A stretch of DNA of 64,000 nucleotides from NCBI RefSeq assembly GCF_003014575.1, contig NZ_PYGF01000001.1, forward strand, positions 248,001 through 312,000, written 5' to 3'. This document shows positions 8,515-16,427 of this stretch, one piece after another (position 1 is the stretch's first letter; the number at the start of each line of letters is the position of its first letter). Under the pieces are notes generated by a model. The model saw only the letters and a list, made by a program, of their open reading frames with translations. It made no database searches and was not told the origin of the DNA. Source of the stretch: Cecembia rubra. Lineage in GTDB: Bacteria > Bacteroidota > Bacteroidia > Cytophagales > Cyclobacteriaceae. Position numbers and translations under genes: made by a program.

Positions 8515-8982
8515 ATGAAAGCATTTTTTTATTGGTTATTCAGTACATATTCTACAGGCAAAAAGTTGGATTTCGGACTGTTGTTGCTTAGGTTATTCTT
8601 TGCTTTGCCTTTGACCATTAGACATGGATGGCCCACCCTTTTCCAATGGTGGAAAGGAGAGATCAGTTACCCTGACCCATTGGGATTAGGAGAAAACCTG
8701 ACCATGCTGATTATGGGAAGCATAGAAGCATTTTGTGCTACTTTTGTTGTATTGGGCTTGTTTACCCGTATTTCTGCCTTTTTTGTAGCTGCAGGATTTA
8801 CAGTTGCAGTACTTGTAGTACATGGTACAGATACATTCGCAGTCAAAGAACTGGCCTATATGTATATGGCAGGATTTTGGTCGGTATTTTTTTTAGGTTC
8901 AGGAAAATACGCTTTAGATTTTCTGATTTTTGGGAAAAGCCAAGGTAAAAGGCTATTAAAATTTCAAACCGACAATGCTTAA
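8515..8982 (+). CDS. DoxX-family membrane protein
   Basis: Small inner-membrane protein of 155 residues with four predicted transmembrane helices (roughly residues 20-40, 60-85, 90-108, 115-135). The family marks are LLLRLFFALPLTIRHG at the start of helix 1 and the acidic residue of helix 2 (GSIEAFCATFVVLGLFTR). DoxX relatives associate with respiratory or redox membrane complexes, but most Bacteroidota members are uncharacterised. It follows the SMP-30 lipoprotein by 22 bases, so it might connect the periplasmic oxidation proteins to the membrane; this is only context. Confidence 0.8.
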   Translation: MKAFFYWLFSTYSTGKKLDFGLLLLRLFFALPLTIRHGWPTLFQWWKGEISYPDPLGLGENLTMLIMGSIEAFCATFVVLGLFTRISAFFVAAGFTVAVLVVHGTDTFAVKELAYMYMAGFWSVFFLGSGKYALDFLIFGKSQGKRLLKFQTDNA

Positions 8983-9103
8983 ACTGATTCCCACGTAACT
9001 CATTCCATCTGTAAATATATTTTGCTCCTGTTGATCCCAGTAATTTAGGATCCCATTTCCTCAGGTTGGGCTTTCTTTAGGGTGGTTTCAATTGCTAGAA
9101 TCT

Positions 9104-9472
9104 TCATTTTTTAGGTTTTCTGCTTTTATTTTCTTCTAGCCTAAATTGAACAATATCGGAAATCAAATTATATGGGATTGGTTTATCCAAGGGAAATTGT
9201 AATGTTCCTTTTCCTGTTTTGAATGATTCAACTTCCTTCTTGAAGGCCTCAATTCCTGAAGGGGCTGGATAAAATCCTATGTGTTTCTTGTAGGCCGCGA
9301 AATGGACAAGATTTCCATGCATTTTAAAGGTAGGGATACCGTAATTGATGGATTCCGTGGCCTCCGGTGCTGCTTCTCTTACCGTTTCCCTTATCTTTTG
9401 AAGTATCCTTTTGGTCTCACTGGGAAAAGCATTGATATAGTCATCTATGGTTTCGAAAGTGTTTTTTTCCAT
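9104..9472 (-). CDS. DUF1801 / YdhG-like small cytoplasmic protein
   Basis: A 122-residue protein of the DUF1801 family. Marks are the opening TIDDYINAFPSETKRILQKIRE, the YGIPTFK motif, HFAAYKKHIGFYP and a final LQFPLDKPIPYNLI segment before the basic tail. No signal peptide. Some members are called iron-chaperone-like (frataxin fold) but the function is unproven. It is isolated, with no partner on its strand nearby. Confidence 0.82.
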   Translation of the reverse strand: MEKNTFETIDDYINAFPSETKRILQKIRETVREAAPEATESINYGIPTFKMHGNLVHFAAYKKHIGFYPAPSGIEAFKKEVESFKTGKGTLQFPLDKPIPYNLISDIVQFRLEENKSRKPKK

Positions 9473-9633
9473 GGGGTTGAGCCAAGTATGCTTTGTAGTT
9501 TATTGGAGACCATATCTTTTTGTTTTCAAGATACGAAAAAATCAAAGCTTCAAAATACAAGCCCAAAAGTTCAAAATCAAAACATTAAGTTTAGAAAGTC
9601 AAGTTTTGGAAAAAGTCAATCTTTAAAAATTTA

Positions 9634-9662
9634 ACCTGCCAGGTTTCTGAAACCTGGCAGGT
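9634..9662. repeat. Perfect 14-bp palindrome (ACCTGCCAGGTTTC arms)
   Basis: Arms 9634-9647 and 9649-9662 are perfect inverted copies around a single T. It lies downstream of the amidohydrolase gene on the minus strand (ending 9677) and in the upstream region of the DUF1801 gene. The sequence resembles the AACCTG(C/T)CAGGTT palindromes scattered through Bacteroidota genomes. It could act as a terminator stem, but there is no clear T-run directly after it on the minus strand. Confidence 0.7.
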
Positions 9663-9676
9663 ATTCCTAAAATTTA

Positions 9677-11383
9677 TTACTCAGCTTTATATACAATTTT
9701 TCCACCCACTACCGTCATGGCCACTTTGGTCTGAAGGATTTCATTTTCCGGAATTTCCATGATGTTTCGTTCAAAAATGGTAAAATCAGCTGCTTTTCCC
9801 ACTTCTATGGATCCTTTGTAAGCTTCTTCAAACTCTGAAAATGCCCCATCCAAAGTATAGGATTTCAAAGCCTGTTCCCTAGTCATTTTCTGATCCGGTT
9901 CATAACCTCCTTCTGGAGTCATTTTTAAGGTTTTTCTGGTCACAGAAGCATAGAATGAAGGGATGGGATCCAAAGGTTCCACCGGGGCATCTGTTCCATT
10001 GGAAATTACGGCACCGGATTGTAGTAATTTTTGCCATACATAGGCCCCGTCTTTTATCCTTTTGGCCCCTAATCTGCCAATTGCCCAAGGCCTGTCTGAA
10101 CTCAAATGGATGGCCTGAATAGCGGCAATTACGCCCATTTCTCCAAATCTGCTGATATCATCGGGATGCAGGTGTTGGGCATGTTCGATCCTAAAGCGGT
10201 GATCTGTTACATTTGGGAATTTAGCAAATGCCGCCTCGTAACGGTCCAAAACTTCCCTGTTGGTCCGGTCACCGATGGCATGGGAGCATACCTGAAAACC
10301 CAATTCCAAACCTTTTTCCGAAACTTCACTCACCAATGCCATAGGCATGGTCTCATGTCCTCTATGGCCCGGTTTATCTTCGTAGTCCTCCAGCAGCCAA
10401 GCACCCCAGGGTCCCAATGCCCCATCCATATTCAGTTTGATGGATCGGACGGTTACCATATGATCTGGATCTATTTTCGGCCCTCTTTTGTACCATTCCT
10501 GCAATAAATCAGGCTGGCGGCTACTCAGCATAATGTACATCCTGGAAGTCAGACGACCTTCATTTTTGAATTTTTCTACTAGATCGATCACATCCTGACC
10601 GCTTCCGGCATCATGGAAGGAAGTGATTCCCTTTTCAGCAAGTTCCTGTAAAGCCAATTCAAGGGCTTTTTCTCTTCTTTCAGGGGTGTCAACAGGAATC
10701 AATTTGCTCACCAGATAGGATGCTCTCTCGACCAGTACTCCTGTAGGATTGCCCAGTTCATCTCTTAGCACTTCCCCGCCTTCTACTACCTGTCTTGGAT
10801 TTTCACTTCCCAGGGGCGTGATGCCTGCCAATTCCATGGCTTTTTGGTTGACGAAAGAGGCATGTCCTGAGGCATGGGCAAGATAAACTGGATTATTGGG
10901 GGTTACCGCACTGAGCTGATCATGGGTTTGGAATCCTTTCACGGTATTATCCGGCATTTTAATCCACTTGTCCTGATGCCAGCCTCTTCCGGTAATCCAT
11001 TCTCCCGGCTCTGCTTTAGCAGCTGCCTCAGCTACCTTTTCTATCAGTTCATCATAGGTTTGGACGTACATCAGGTCGATTTCCAGTTTGTTGTATCCAA
11101 TTCCCATCAAGTGGGCATGGGATTCAATAAACCCTGGAGTCATGGTCTTTCCTTTCAGATCGATGACTTCGGTTTGCTTTCCGATATACTCTTTGATTTC
11201 TTCTGAGGTTCCGACGGCCAGAATTAAACCGTCCTTTACTGCAACAGCTTCCGCCATAGGATTAATCTCATTTACTGTGTAGATTATCCCATTAATAAAT
11301 ACTTGGTCTGCTGATTTCTTGTTTCCTGAAACACAGGAATAAAAGAACAAACCGAGCAGGATGATAACATTGATATTTTTCAT
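9677..11383 (-). CDS. YtcJ-type amidohydrolase (amidohydrolase 3) lipoprotein
   Basis: A 568-residue amidohydrolase-3 family metallohydrolase. The leader MKNINVIILLGLFFYSC has a lipobox (YSC, Cys17), so the enzyme is probably anchored in the periplasm or outer membrane. Metal and active-site motifs are present: ESHAHLMG (HxH), CSHAIGDRT, EHAQHLHPDD and the late SNGTDAPVEPLDP. YtcJ/NfdA-like enzymes act on N-formyl, N-acyl or carbamate-like bonds; the substrate cannot be assigned. The gene stands alone, with the palindrome at 9634 just downstream. Confidence 0.87.
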   Translation of the reverse strand: MKNINVIILLGLFFYSCVSGNKKSADQVFINGIIYTVNEINPMAEAVAVKDGLILAVGTSEEIKEYIGKQTEVIDLKGKTMTPGFIESHAHLMGIGYNKLEIDLMYVQTYDELIEKVAEAAAKAEPGEWITGRGWHQDKWIKMPDNTVKGFQTHDQLSAVTPNNPVYLAHASGHASFVNQKAMELAGITPLGSENPRQVVEGGEVLRDELGNPTGVLVERASYLVSKLIPVDTPERREKALELALQELAEKGITSFHDAGSGQDVIDLVEKFKNEGRLTSRMYIMLSSRQPDLLQEWYKRGPKIDPDHMVTVRSIKLNMDGALGPWGAWLLEDYEDKPGHRGHETMPMALVSEVSEKGLELGFQVCSHAIGDRTNREVLDRYEAAFAKFPNVTDHRFRIEHAQHLHPDDISRFGEMGVIAAIQAIHLSSDRPWAIGRLGAKRIKDGAYVWQKLLQSGAVISNGTDAPVEPLDPIPSFYASVTRKTLKMTPEGGYEPDQKMTREQALKSYTLDGAFSEFEEAYKGSIEVGKAADFTIFERNIMEIPENEILQTKVAMTVVGGKIVYKAE

Positions 11384-11469
11384 GGATTTTATATTCTGAT
11401 TCGAAACTAAAAGAATTGAGTTGCTGGTGCAAAACCATTCGTGTAATCAATTCTTTTAGGATTAGGTAT

Positions 11470-12339
11470 TTATTTTATGGCCTCTACATCGTAACCCGCA
11501 TTCCGTAACAATGCGATTACACCCGTTTCAGATGCTAGATGACCTGAACCCACAGCGATGAATGTGGTTTGCTCTTTCATTAATTCTTCAATAATGGGTA
11601 TCCAATTTTTATTCCTTTCATCTAATAGGATATCTTGGTAATTCTTAAAAAGATCACTTGATGCTATGATTTGGTACAACTTCTCGATGTCTTCTTCCAG
11701 ATAAGCATTCACCAAAGTCTTAAACTCTTCAATTCCTTCATTTTCCATAACCATTTTACCCAGATCATTTAATTGCTCTTTAATTGGAATCTGATCAAAA
11801 ATACCAATCTGGGCTGAAACAGATTCTAAGCCCACTATTGGTGTTTTTTCTTCTTGGGCTTTTTGGATAAAGAACATTTCATAAGAGCTTACCTGCTCAC
11901 ATGGTAACAATTTGGTCATGATCATGCTGGAAAGAACAAATGGTTTCATAATTCCCATTTGTTCAAGACCTACCCCAAATGAAGCTTTTAGAAATTCATC
12001 CACCGCAATTTGGTGATCGGGCTCAAATTCATCCTTAATGTTCAAAAAATCTTTATTTACCGATAAGCGTTGCATGTCAATCATAGCATTTGGATCGGTT
12101 AGATCTATTTCCAAAGCAATTCTTTTTGAATTTGAAAGTGCGTTTAATACCCTTTCATCCATTTTGAACTGATCTTCACAGATCAGGTGAATCGTTCCAA
12201 ATAAGTAAGATTCTTTATCCAGACCGTTTCCACTTATTTTCCATAAAAGTGACTTTTCTTCACTTGTCTGTGCAAAAAGTGGTAAAGGTAGATATAAAAA
12301 AAGAAGAAAATAATGTAAAATCTTGAGTTGAATTTTCAT
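11470..12339 (-). CDS. TraB/GumN-family protein
   Basis: A 289-residue exported protein with an N-terminal Sec signal ending LPLFAQ. The TraB/GumN marks are clear: SYLFGTIHLICED (the GTIH motif) near the start, IALEIDLTDPN, and AVGSGHLASETGVIALLRNAGYDVE at the end (the second conserved GxxH). The family has a Tiki/TraB-like fold proposed to be a metallohydrolase; the role in Bacteroidota is unknown. Its stop lies 87 bases from the start of the amidohydrolase on the same strand, so it may be upstream in the same unit. Confidence 0.87.
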   Translation of the reverse strand: MKIQLKILHYFLLFLYLPLPLFAQTSEEKSLLWKISGNGLDKESYLFGTIHLICEDQFKMDERVLNALSNSKRIALEIDLTDPNAMIDMQRLSVNKDFLNIKDEFEPDHQIAVDEFLKASFGVGLEQMGIMKPFVLSSMIMTKLLPCEQVSSYEMFFIQKAQEEKTPIVGLESVSAQIGIFDQIPIKEQLNDLGKMVMENEGIEEFKTLVNAYLEEDIEKLYQIIASSDLFKNYQDILLDERNKNWIPIIEELMKEQTTFIAVGSGHLASETGVIALLRNAGYDVEAIK

Positions 12340-12758
12340 AAGAATTGAATTAAGATTATAGGCAAATTAGTTATTTTTTATGGAAATGGAAACGATTTGT
12401 TGAATTGTCATTTTAGTAAATATGTAGTTCAGTAATGATACCTGTAATCATTATAAATGCGGTTTTTAACCACACCTATATTTATTGATATTGGAAATTC
12501 ATTCTAATTTACAGGTAAACTCCTTGAAATTCAGTTAATGGTATGATTGCGGATAATCATATCAGTTAACTGCCATTCTCCATTCAGCCTGTAATAAAAG
12601 TCACATTAGGAAAACATTAAATCTGTGATATTTGAAACAGTAATTAAATTACCCTAAAACCAGACCTAAATAAAAATCCTCCTTTTTGACAAAGAAGCGT
12701 ATTTTAAGTTACTGGTTTTCAGTTCTATTTCTCTGCACTTAACCCAATTTAACCAGCA
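12340..12758. other. 419-base divergent intergenic region with a hairpin-forming dyad
   Basis: Non-coding gap between the divergently transcribed TraB/GumN and metallophosphatase genes, so it must hold both promoters. No tRNA or known riboswitch is recognisable. The notable element is an imperfect inverted repeat at 12532-12572 (left arm CAGTTAATGGTATGATT, right arm nearly its complement, short GC-containing loop). I found no strong TAnnTTTG box. Confidence 0.4.
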
Positions 12759-14450
12759 ATGAATACATCAAAAAGAGAATTTCTAAAAAAAATTGGAGCC
12801 CTGGGGGCAAGCACTGGCTTTTTTGCATCGAATCCGCTCGTGTCCTTGGCAAATTCAGATAATGAAAAAATAGACTTTGGGGCAGAGCCAAAAAAGAAAT
12901 TTAAAGTAAGTATTTTACAGACAACGGATGTGCATTGTCAGATACATCCTCATGATGAACTCTTTTGGGAAGATGGGCAGGTTGTTTTCCGAAAAGCTGG
13001 AGGATATGCCAATTTACATTCTTTTATACAGCAAGAAAGAGCTAAGGCTGAATATTCTTTCCTCATAGATACTGGAGATATGTTTCAGGGCTCTTTGTTA
13101 TCAGTAAAAACAAAAGGAAAAGCTATAGTACCTATCTTAAACAGTATGGCTTATGACCTATATCTGCCCGGCAATTGGGAAGTGGTATATAATAAAGGTC
13201 CAATGCAGGAATTGATGGGTGCTTTATTTGGTAATAAAGTTTGTGCTAACATGTACCATGATCTAGGAGATGGTAAACGTGGAAATTTGATGTTTCCTCC
13301 CTATTACATTTGGCAGATTAATGGATTGAAATTAGGATTCATTGGTTACAATGACCATTTGGTTCCAAAAAGACAATCTCCGGGCTATAGTGAAGGCATC
13401 ATTTTTGCCAAGCCTGAAGAGAACCTAGCCTATTTTGTGGATGTTTTAAAAAATCAGGAGAAATGTGCATTTGTTGCTGTTTTATCCCATACGGGTCTTT
13501 CTCAGGAAATAGCACTTTCCAACCATCCTTTCTGTGAAGGAGTAGATTATATTTTGGGTGCTGATACCCATGAAAGGGTTAGAAAACCTATACAGGGAAA
13601 GTATGCAAAAGTTGTTCAGCCAGGAGCTTTTGGTTCTTTTTTAGGTAAATTGGAATTGTCATTTGATAATGGCAAGTTAGTAGATGAGCACTATGAACTC
13701 CTTGAAATACCTGGAGAAAAAATAAAACCCTCTCCAAGAATTACCAAAGTTATAGAAGAGGTAGAAGCCCCATTTAGAAATGAAATCAACAAAGTGGTTG
13801 GCTATAGTACAATTCCTTTGTATAGGTACTTCGTCATTGAAAATCCAATTGATACCATGGTACTTGACGCATTGAATTGGAAAATGCCTGAAATAGATAT
13901 TGTGCTTTCAAATGGTTTTAGATTCTGTCCCCCACTTACCAGTCGGGATGAAACCGGTAATGTACCAATAACAAGAGGATTTATTTATGATATGTTACCG
14001 GTCGATTCTTTGGTCCGTAGGGGAGAAGTCACTGGGCAGCAGCTATGGGACTGGATGGAAGGTGAGCTCAACAATGTATTTGCGTCCGATGCCTCCAAGA
14101 GATTTGGAGGTTGGGTCACTAAATTCAAGGGAATGGAAGTCAGGTTCTATGCATTCGGAGAAGAAGGCAAGAGGATTCAGAGCATGACGATCAAGGGTCA
14201 AGCTGTGGATAGGAATAAAACCTACTCTATTTCTGCATGCGAACGTGAGGGAGATCCTGCAGATGTAGTTTGCAGGATCAACAACGTGAAAAATGTAAAA
14301 ACTGCACAATTCAGCTTACATCAGGTCATGTTGGGTTATTTGGCTGAAAACTCACCTGTAACACCTTCCCCAAGAAGCGCAGCCGTTGCTTTGGACGCAC
14401 CAGCTACATTGCTGACACAAGTTCATGGAGTGGATTATGAGTTTAGATAA
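12759..14450 (+). CDS. Tat-type metallophosphatase / 5'-nucleotidase-SoxB superfamily protein
   Basis: A 563-residue two-domain protein with a Tat-like leader (SKREFLKKIGALGAS). The N-terminal calcineurin-like metallophosphatase domain has TTDVH (D57, H59), DTGDMFQG, and a variant GNWEV where most 5'-nucleotidases have GNHE, so W140 replaces the catalytic His; later LSHTG and ADTHE follow. The C-terminal half matches the 5'-nucleotidase substrate-binding domain (LSNGFRFCPP, GEVTGQQLWDWME, ISACERE). The Trp variant recalls SoxB thiosulfohydrolases, but no other sox genes are nearby. It may be a nucleotidase with altered chemistry or a phosphoesterase of another specificity. A bidirectional terminator follows the stop. 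Confidence 0.85.
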   Translation: MNTSKREFLKKIGALGASTGFFASNPLVSLANSDNEKIDFGAEPKKKFKVSILQTTDVHCQIHPHDELFWEDGQVVFRKAGGYANLHSFIQQERAKAEYSFLIDTGDMFQGSLLSVKTKGKAIVPILNSMAYDLYLPGNWEVVYNKGPMQELMGALFGNKVCANMYHDLGDGKRGNLMFPPYYIWQINGLKLGFIGYNDHLVPKRQSPGYSEGIIFAKPEENLAYFVDVLKNQEKCAFVAVLSHTGLSQEIALSNHPFCEGVDYILGADTHERVRKPIQGKYAKVVQPGAFGSFLGKLELSFDNGKLVDEHYELLEIPGEKIKPSPRITKVIEEVEAPFRNEINKVVGYSTIPLYRYFVIENPIDTMVLDALNWKMPEIDIVLSNGFRFCPPLTSRDETGNVPITRGFIYDMLPVDSLVRRGEVTGQQLWDWMEGELNNVFASDASKRFGGWVTKFKGMEVRFYAFGEEGKRIQSMTIKGQAVDRNKTYSISACEREGDPADVVCRINNVKNVKTAQFSLHQVMLGYLAENSPVTPSPRSAAVALDAPATLLTQVHGVDYEFR

Positions 14451-14462
14451 CTTAAATATTTG

Positions 14463-14506
14463 AAAAAAGGGTATTGGCTTTGATGTAAAAGACAATACCC
14501 TTTTTT
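14463..14506. terminator. Bidirectional intrinsic terminator
   Basis: A 14-bp perfect stem (AAAAAAGGGTATTG and its complement ending CAATACCCTTTTTT) around a 16-base loop, between two convergent genes. The A-run and T-run allow it to work on both strands, serving the metallophosphatase (+) and the universal stress protein (-). Confidence 0.85.
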
Positions 14507-14522
14507 ATTTTAATGATAACCC

Positions 14523-15326
14523 TCATTTAATGACCAATAAAGGAACATGAGTATGATAAGCCATTTCCAGACTCTCACTTCGGTTAAATAGGTATTCAAA
14601 GAAAGTCTTGTCTTTACAAAACATCACCAACATAGCATCTTCATTTTCATTCAGGTAAGATTGAAGTCCAACTCCGACTTCCTTGGCCGGAATTGTTTTG
14701 AAATTCATTTTCAAATTAGGGTGCTCTTCTTTGAGGAATGCTTCAAGCCCTTTGATTTCCATATTTTTTTCGAAGTTATCTTCCACTTTAACATGAAAGA
14801 ACTCATATGGTAAATTCAAGCCTTCAGTTAGTTCAAATAGCTTTCTAAAGTATTTTTCATCTTCATTTTGAAGCTCTAAACCAACTGAAATTTTTTTGAT
14901 TTTTTCCCAACTTGCCATTTCAGGAACGGCTAGGATTGGCACTTTGCACTCTTTGATTACATGACCAGTGTTAGAACCCACCAATGCTTTTTTGATCCCG
15001 CTGGCGCCTTGTGTACCCATCACTACCAGATTATAATCTTCCCTGTGGGCAAGGGAGGTGGTCACAGAGGCAACTGTACCTTGTAAAAGCTTGTAGTCAA
15101 CATTTAAACCTTCTTTTTTACCCGACTCAGTAGCTTTTTTTAGCTCATTTTTTGCATCTTCTTCTATTTGCCCCAATATTTCAGTTGACTGTGCTGCGAA
15201 GTCATATACTGCATAAATAGCATATAGAAGTGTTATGGATGCTTTTTTCAATTTGGCTATTTTATAGGCCAAATCCAATGCATTATTCGCATTCTCGGAG
15301 AAGTCGATGGGGACAAGGATTTTCAT
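14523..15326 (-). CDS. Universal stress protein, two tandem Usp domains
   Basis: The start chosen is ATG 15326 (MKILVPIDFSENAN), the canonical beginning of a Usp domain; a start at 15347 would add seven residues. The first domain (about residues 1-140) ends with the ATP-binding signature VMGTQGASGIKKALVGSN, while the second domain (145-267) is more diverged and lacks that loop. Tandem Usp proteins of about 270 residues are common in Bacteroidota and respond to stress or growth arrest. It is cytoplasmic. The gene stands alone, bounded by the terminator downstream. Confidence 0.88.
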   Translation of the reverse strand: MKILVPIDFSENANNALDLAYKIAKLKKASITLLYAIYAVYDFAAQSTEILGQIEEDAKNELKKATESGKKEGLNVDYKLLQGTVASVTTSLAHREDYNLVVMGTQGASGIKKALVGSNTGHVIKECKVPILAVPEMASWEKIKKISVGLELQNEDEKYFRKLFELTEGLNLPYEFFHVKVEDNFEKNMEIKGLEAFLKEEHPNLKMNFKTIPAKEVGVGLQSYLNENEDAMLVMFCKDKTFFEYLFNRSESLEMAYHTHVPLLVIK

Positions 15327-15402
15327 GGGTTTTATGGATGTTTTCATTGATGCTATGAAGCTTCAATTTACTCAAGAAAAACCAATTATAACCTGATCTT
15401 TA

Positions 15403-16011
15403 TCAGTTTGATGGCTGTTTTTTTCCTATTAATCGGATAACATGCGCCTCTCCAGAATGTCCTTTTCCTTCTTTTAGGAGGATCGGACCGTCAAATTCAT
15501 ATTGCCAATTCAGGTTAGGAAAACTGGATTTGAGTTCCTCTAGTGAATAAAGCATTTCAAGATTCTTGGGTCCGCCTGATTGAAAGTTCAATTGGGGCTT
15601 TCCAAAGCCTTCCAAAATCAACAGACCATTTTCTTTCAATGCCAGCACAAATCTTTGATGAACTTTATCCCGTATTGTTAAAGGCAAATGAAAATAGATC
15701 ATTGCAATGACATCAAAACTCTTGGCTTCAGGAAGATAATCCTCAACATTACATACATGGTATTTTATGTGCAGATTCGCTTTTTCTGCCTTTTCCAAGG
15801 TGTGTTTTTGAGCAATTTGACTTTGATCCAAAGCTGTCACTTCCCATCCATTTGAAGCAGCGAAAAAGGCATTTCTTCCTTCACCTTCACCTGGCAATAG
15901 TATTTTGCCTTTCTTTAGTTTATACAATTGATCCTTAAGAAATTCATTAGGTAGTTCTCCATACAGATCAGGCGAACTTGAGAATTTTTCATCCCAAAAC
16001 TTACTATCCAT
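15403..16011 (-). CDS. Class I SAM-dependent methyltransferase
   Basis: About 202 residues from ATG 16011 (MDSKFWDEKFS), which fits the family start better than the upstream start at 16068. Motif I is LLPGEGEGRNAFFAA, followed by EVTALDQSQ and FDVIAMIYFHLP. This pattern is that of the small cytoplasmic methyltransferases related to TehB and thiopurine methyltransferase (FWDEKF, YGELPNEFL), so a role in methylating tellurite, thiols or other toxic compounds is possible. The substrate is not determinable. It lies 65 bases downstream of the ABM protein on the same strand. Confidence 0.8.
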   Translation of the reverse strand: MDSKFWDEKFSSSPDLYGELPNEFLKDQLYKLKKGKILLPGEGEGRNAFFAASNGWEVTALDQSQIAQKHTLEKAEKANLHIKYHVCNVEDYLPEAKSFDVIAMIYFHLPLTIRDKVHQRFVLALKENGLLILEGFGKPQLNFQSGGPKNLEMLYSLEELKSSFPNLNWQYEFDGPILLKEGKGHSGEAHVIRLIGKKQPSN

Positions 16012-16075
16012 TGACTTGTAATTATTTTTTACAAAGCAAATAAAAAGTCTAAACCCGCCCCATAACAAAAGTCAC

Positions 16076-16414
16076 TTATCCTCCGGGTATTTCAAATTCC
16101 GATTGAAATTCATAATCCCTTTCAACCAAACAAACTCTTGTTTTAAAGAATTTGTACCAAAGGGATTTACCTTTCTCTTGGGCTATTTGGTGCTCTGCAT
16201 CCATTTTCCATTTTTTGATAGCTGCTAAACTGGTCCAATAACTGACTGTGATTCCAAGGCCCTCTCTGGCTGATTCATGACCTAAATAACCTTCCTGAAG
16301 TTGTGCCAGTTCAACCATACGGTTCGCAGTATCAAGGTAATCTTCTTTTATTTCTGTACGTATACTGGTAAATATGACAGCATAGTAAGGTGGATTAGGA
16401 GTTTTAGCGATCAT
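16076..16414 (-). CDS. ABM-domain (antibiotic biosynthesis monooxygenase-like) protein
   Basis: A 112-residue ferredoxin-like-fold protein. The family pattern is seen in YAVIFTSIRTEIKEDY, MVELAQLQEGYLGHES, ISYWTSLAAIKKWK-type sequence and AEHQIAQEKG. Members include cofactor-free monooxygenases and haem-degrading enzymes, but many act in detoxification or are uncharacterised. It is divergent from the PagL-like gene with only about 13 bases between the nominal starts, so the promoters must overlap coding sequence or the PagL-like start is further downstream. Confidence 0.8.
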   Translation of the reverse strand: MIAKTPNPPYYAVIFTSIRTEIKEDYLDTANRMVELAQLQEGYLGHESAREGLGITVSYWTSLAAIKKWKMDAEHQIAQEKGKSLWYKFFKTRVCLVERDYEFQSEFEIPGG

Positions 16415-16427
16415 AATATGCTTGAAA

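Noticed and set aside
9677-11383. Plus-strand open frames inside the amidohydrolase gene (for example 10106-10507)
   Set aside because: They are antisense shadows with no recognisable domain, while the minus-strand frame has all amidohydrolase motifs.
12759-14450. Full sulfur-oxidation (sox) locus
   Set aside because: Only the SoxB-superfamily-like protein is present; no soxA, soxX, soxY, soxZ or soxC is seen.
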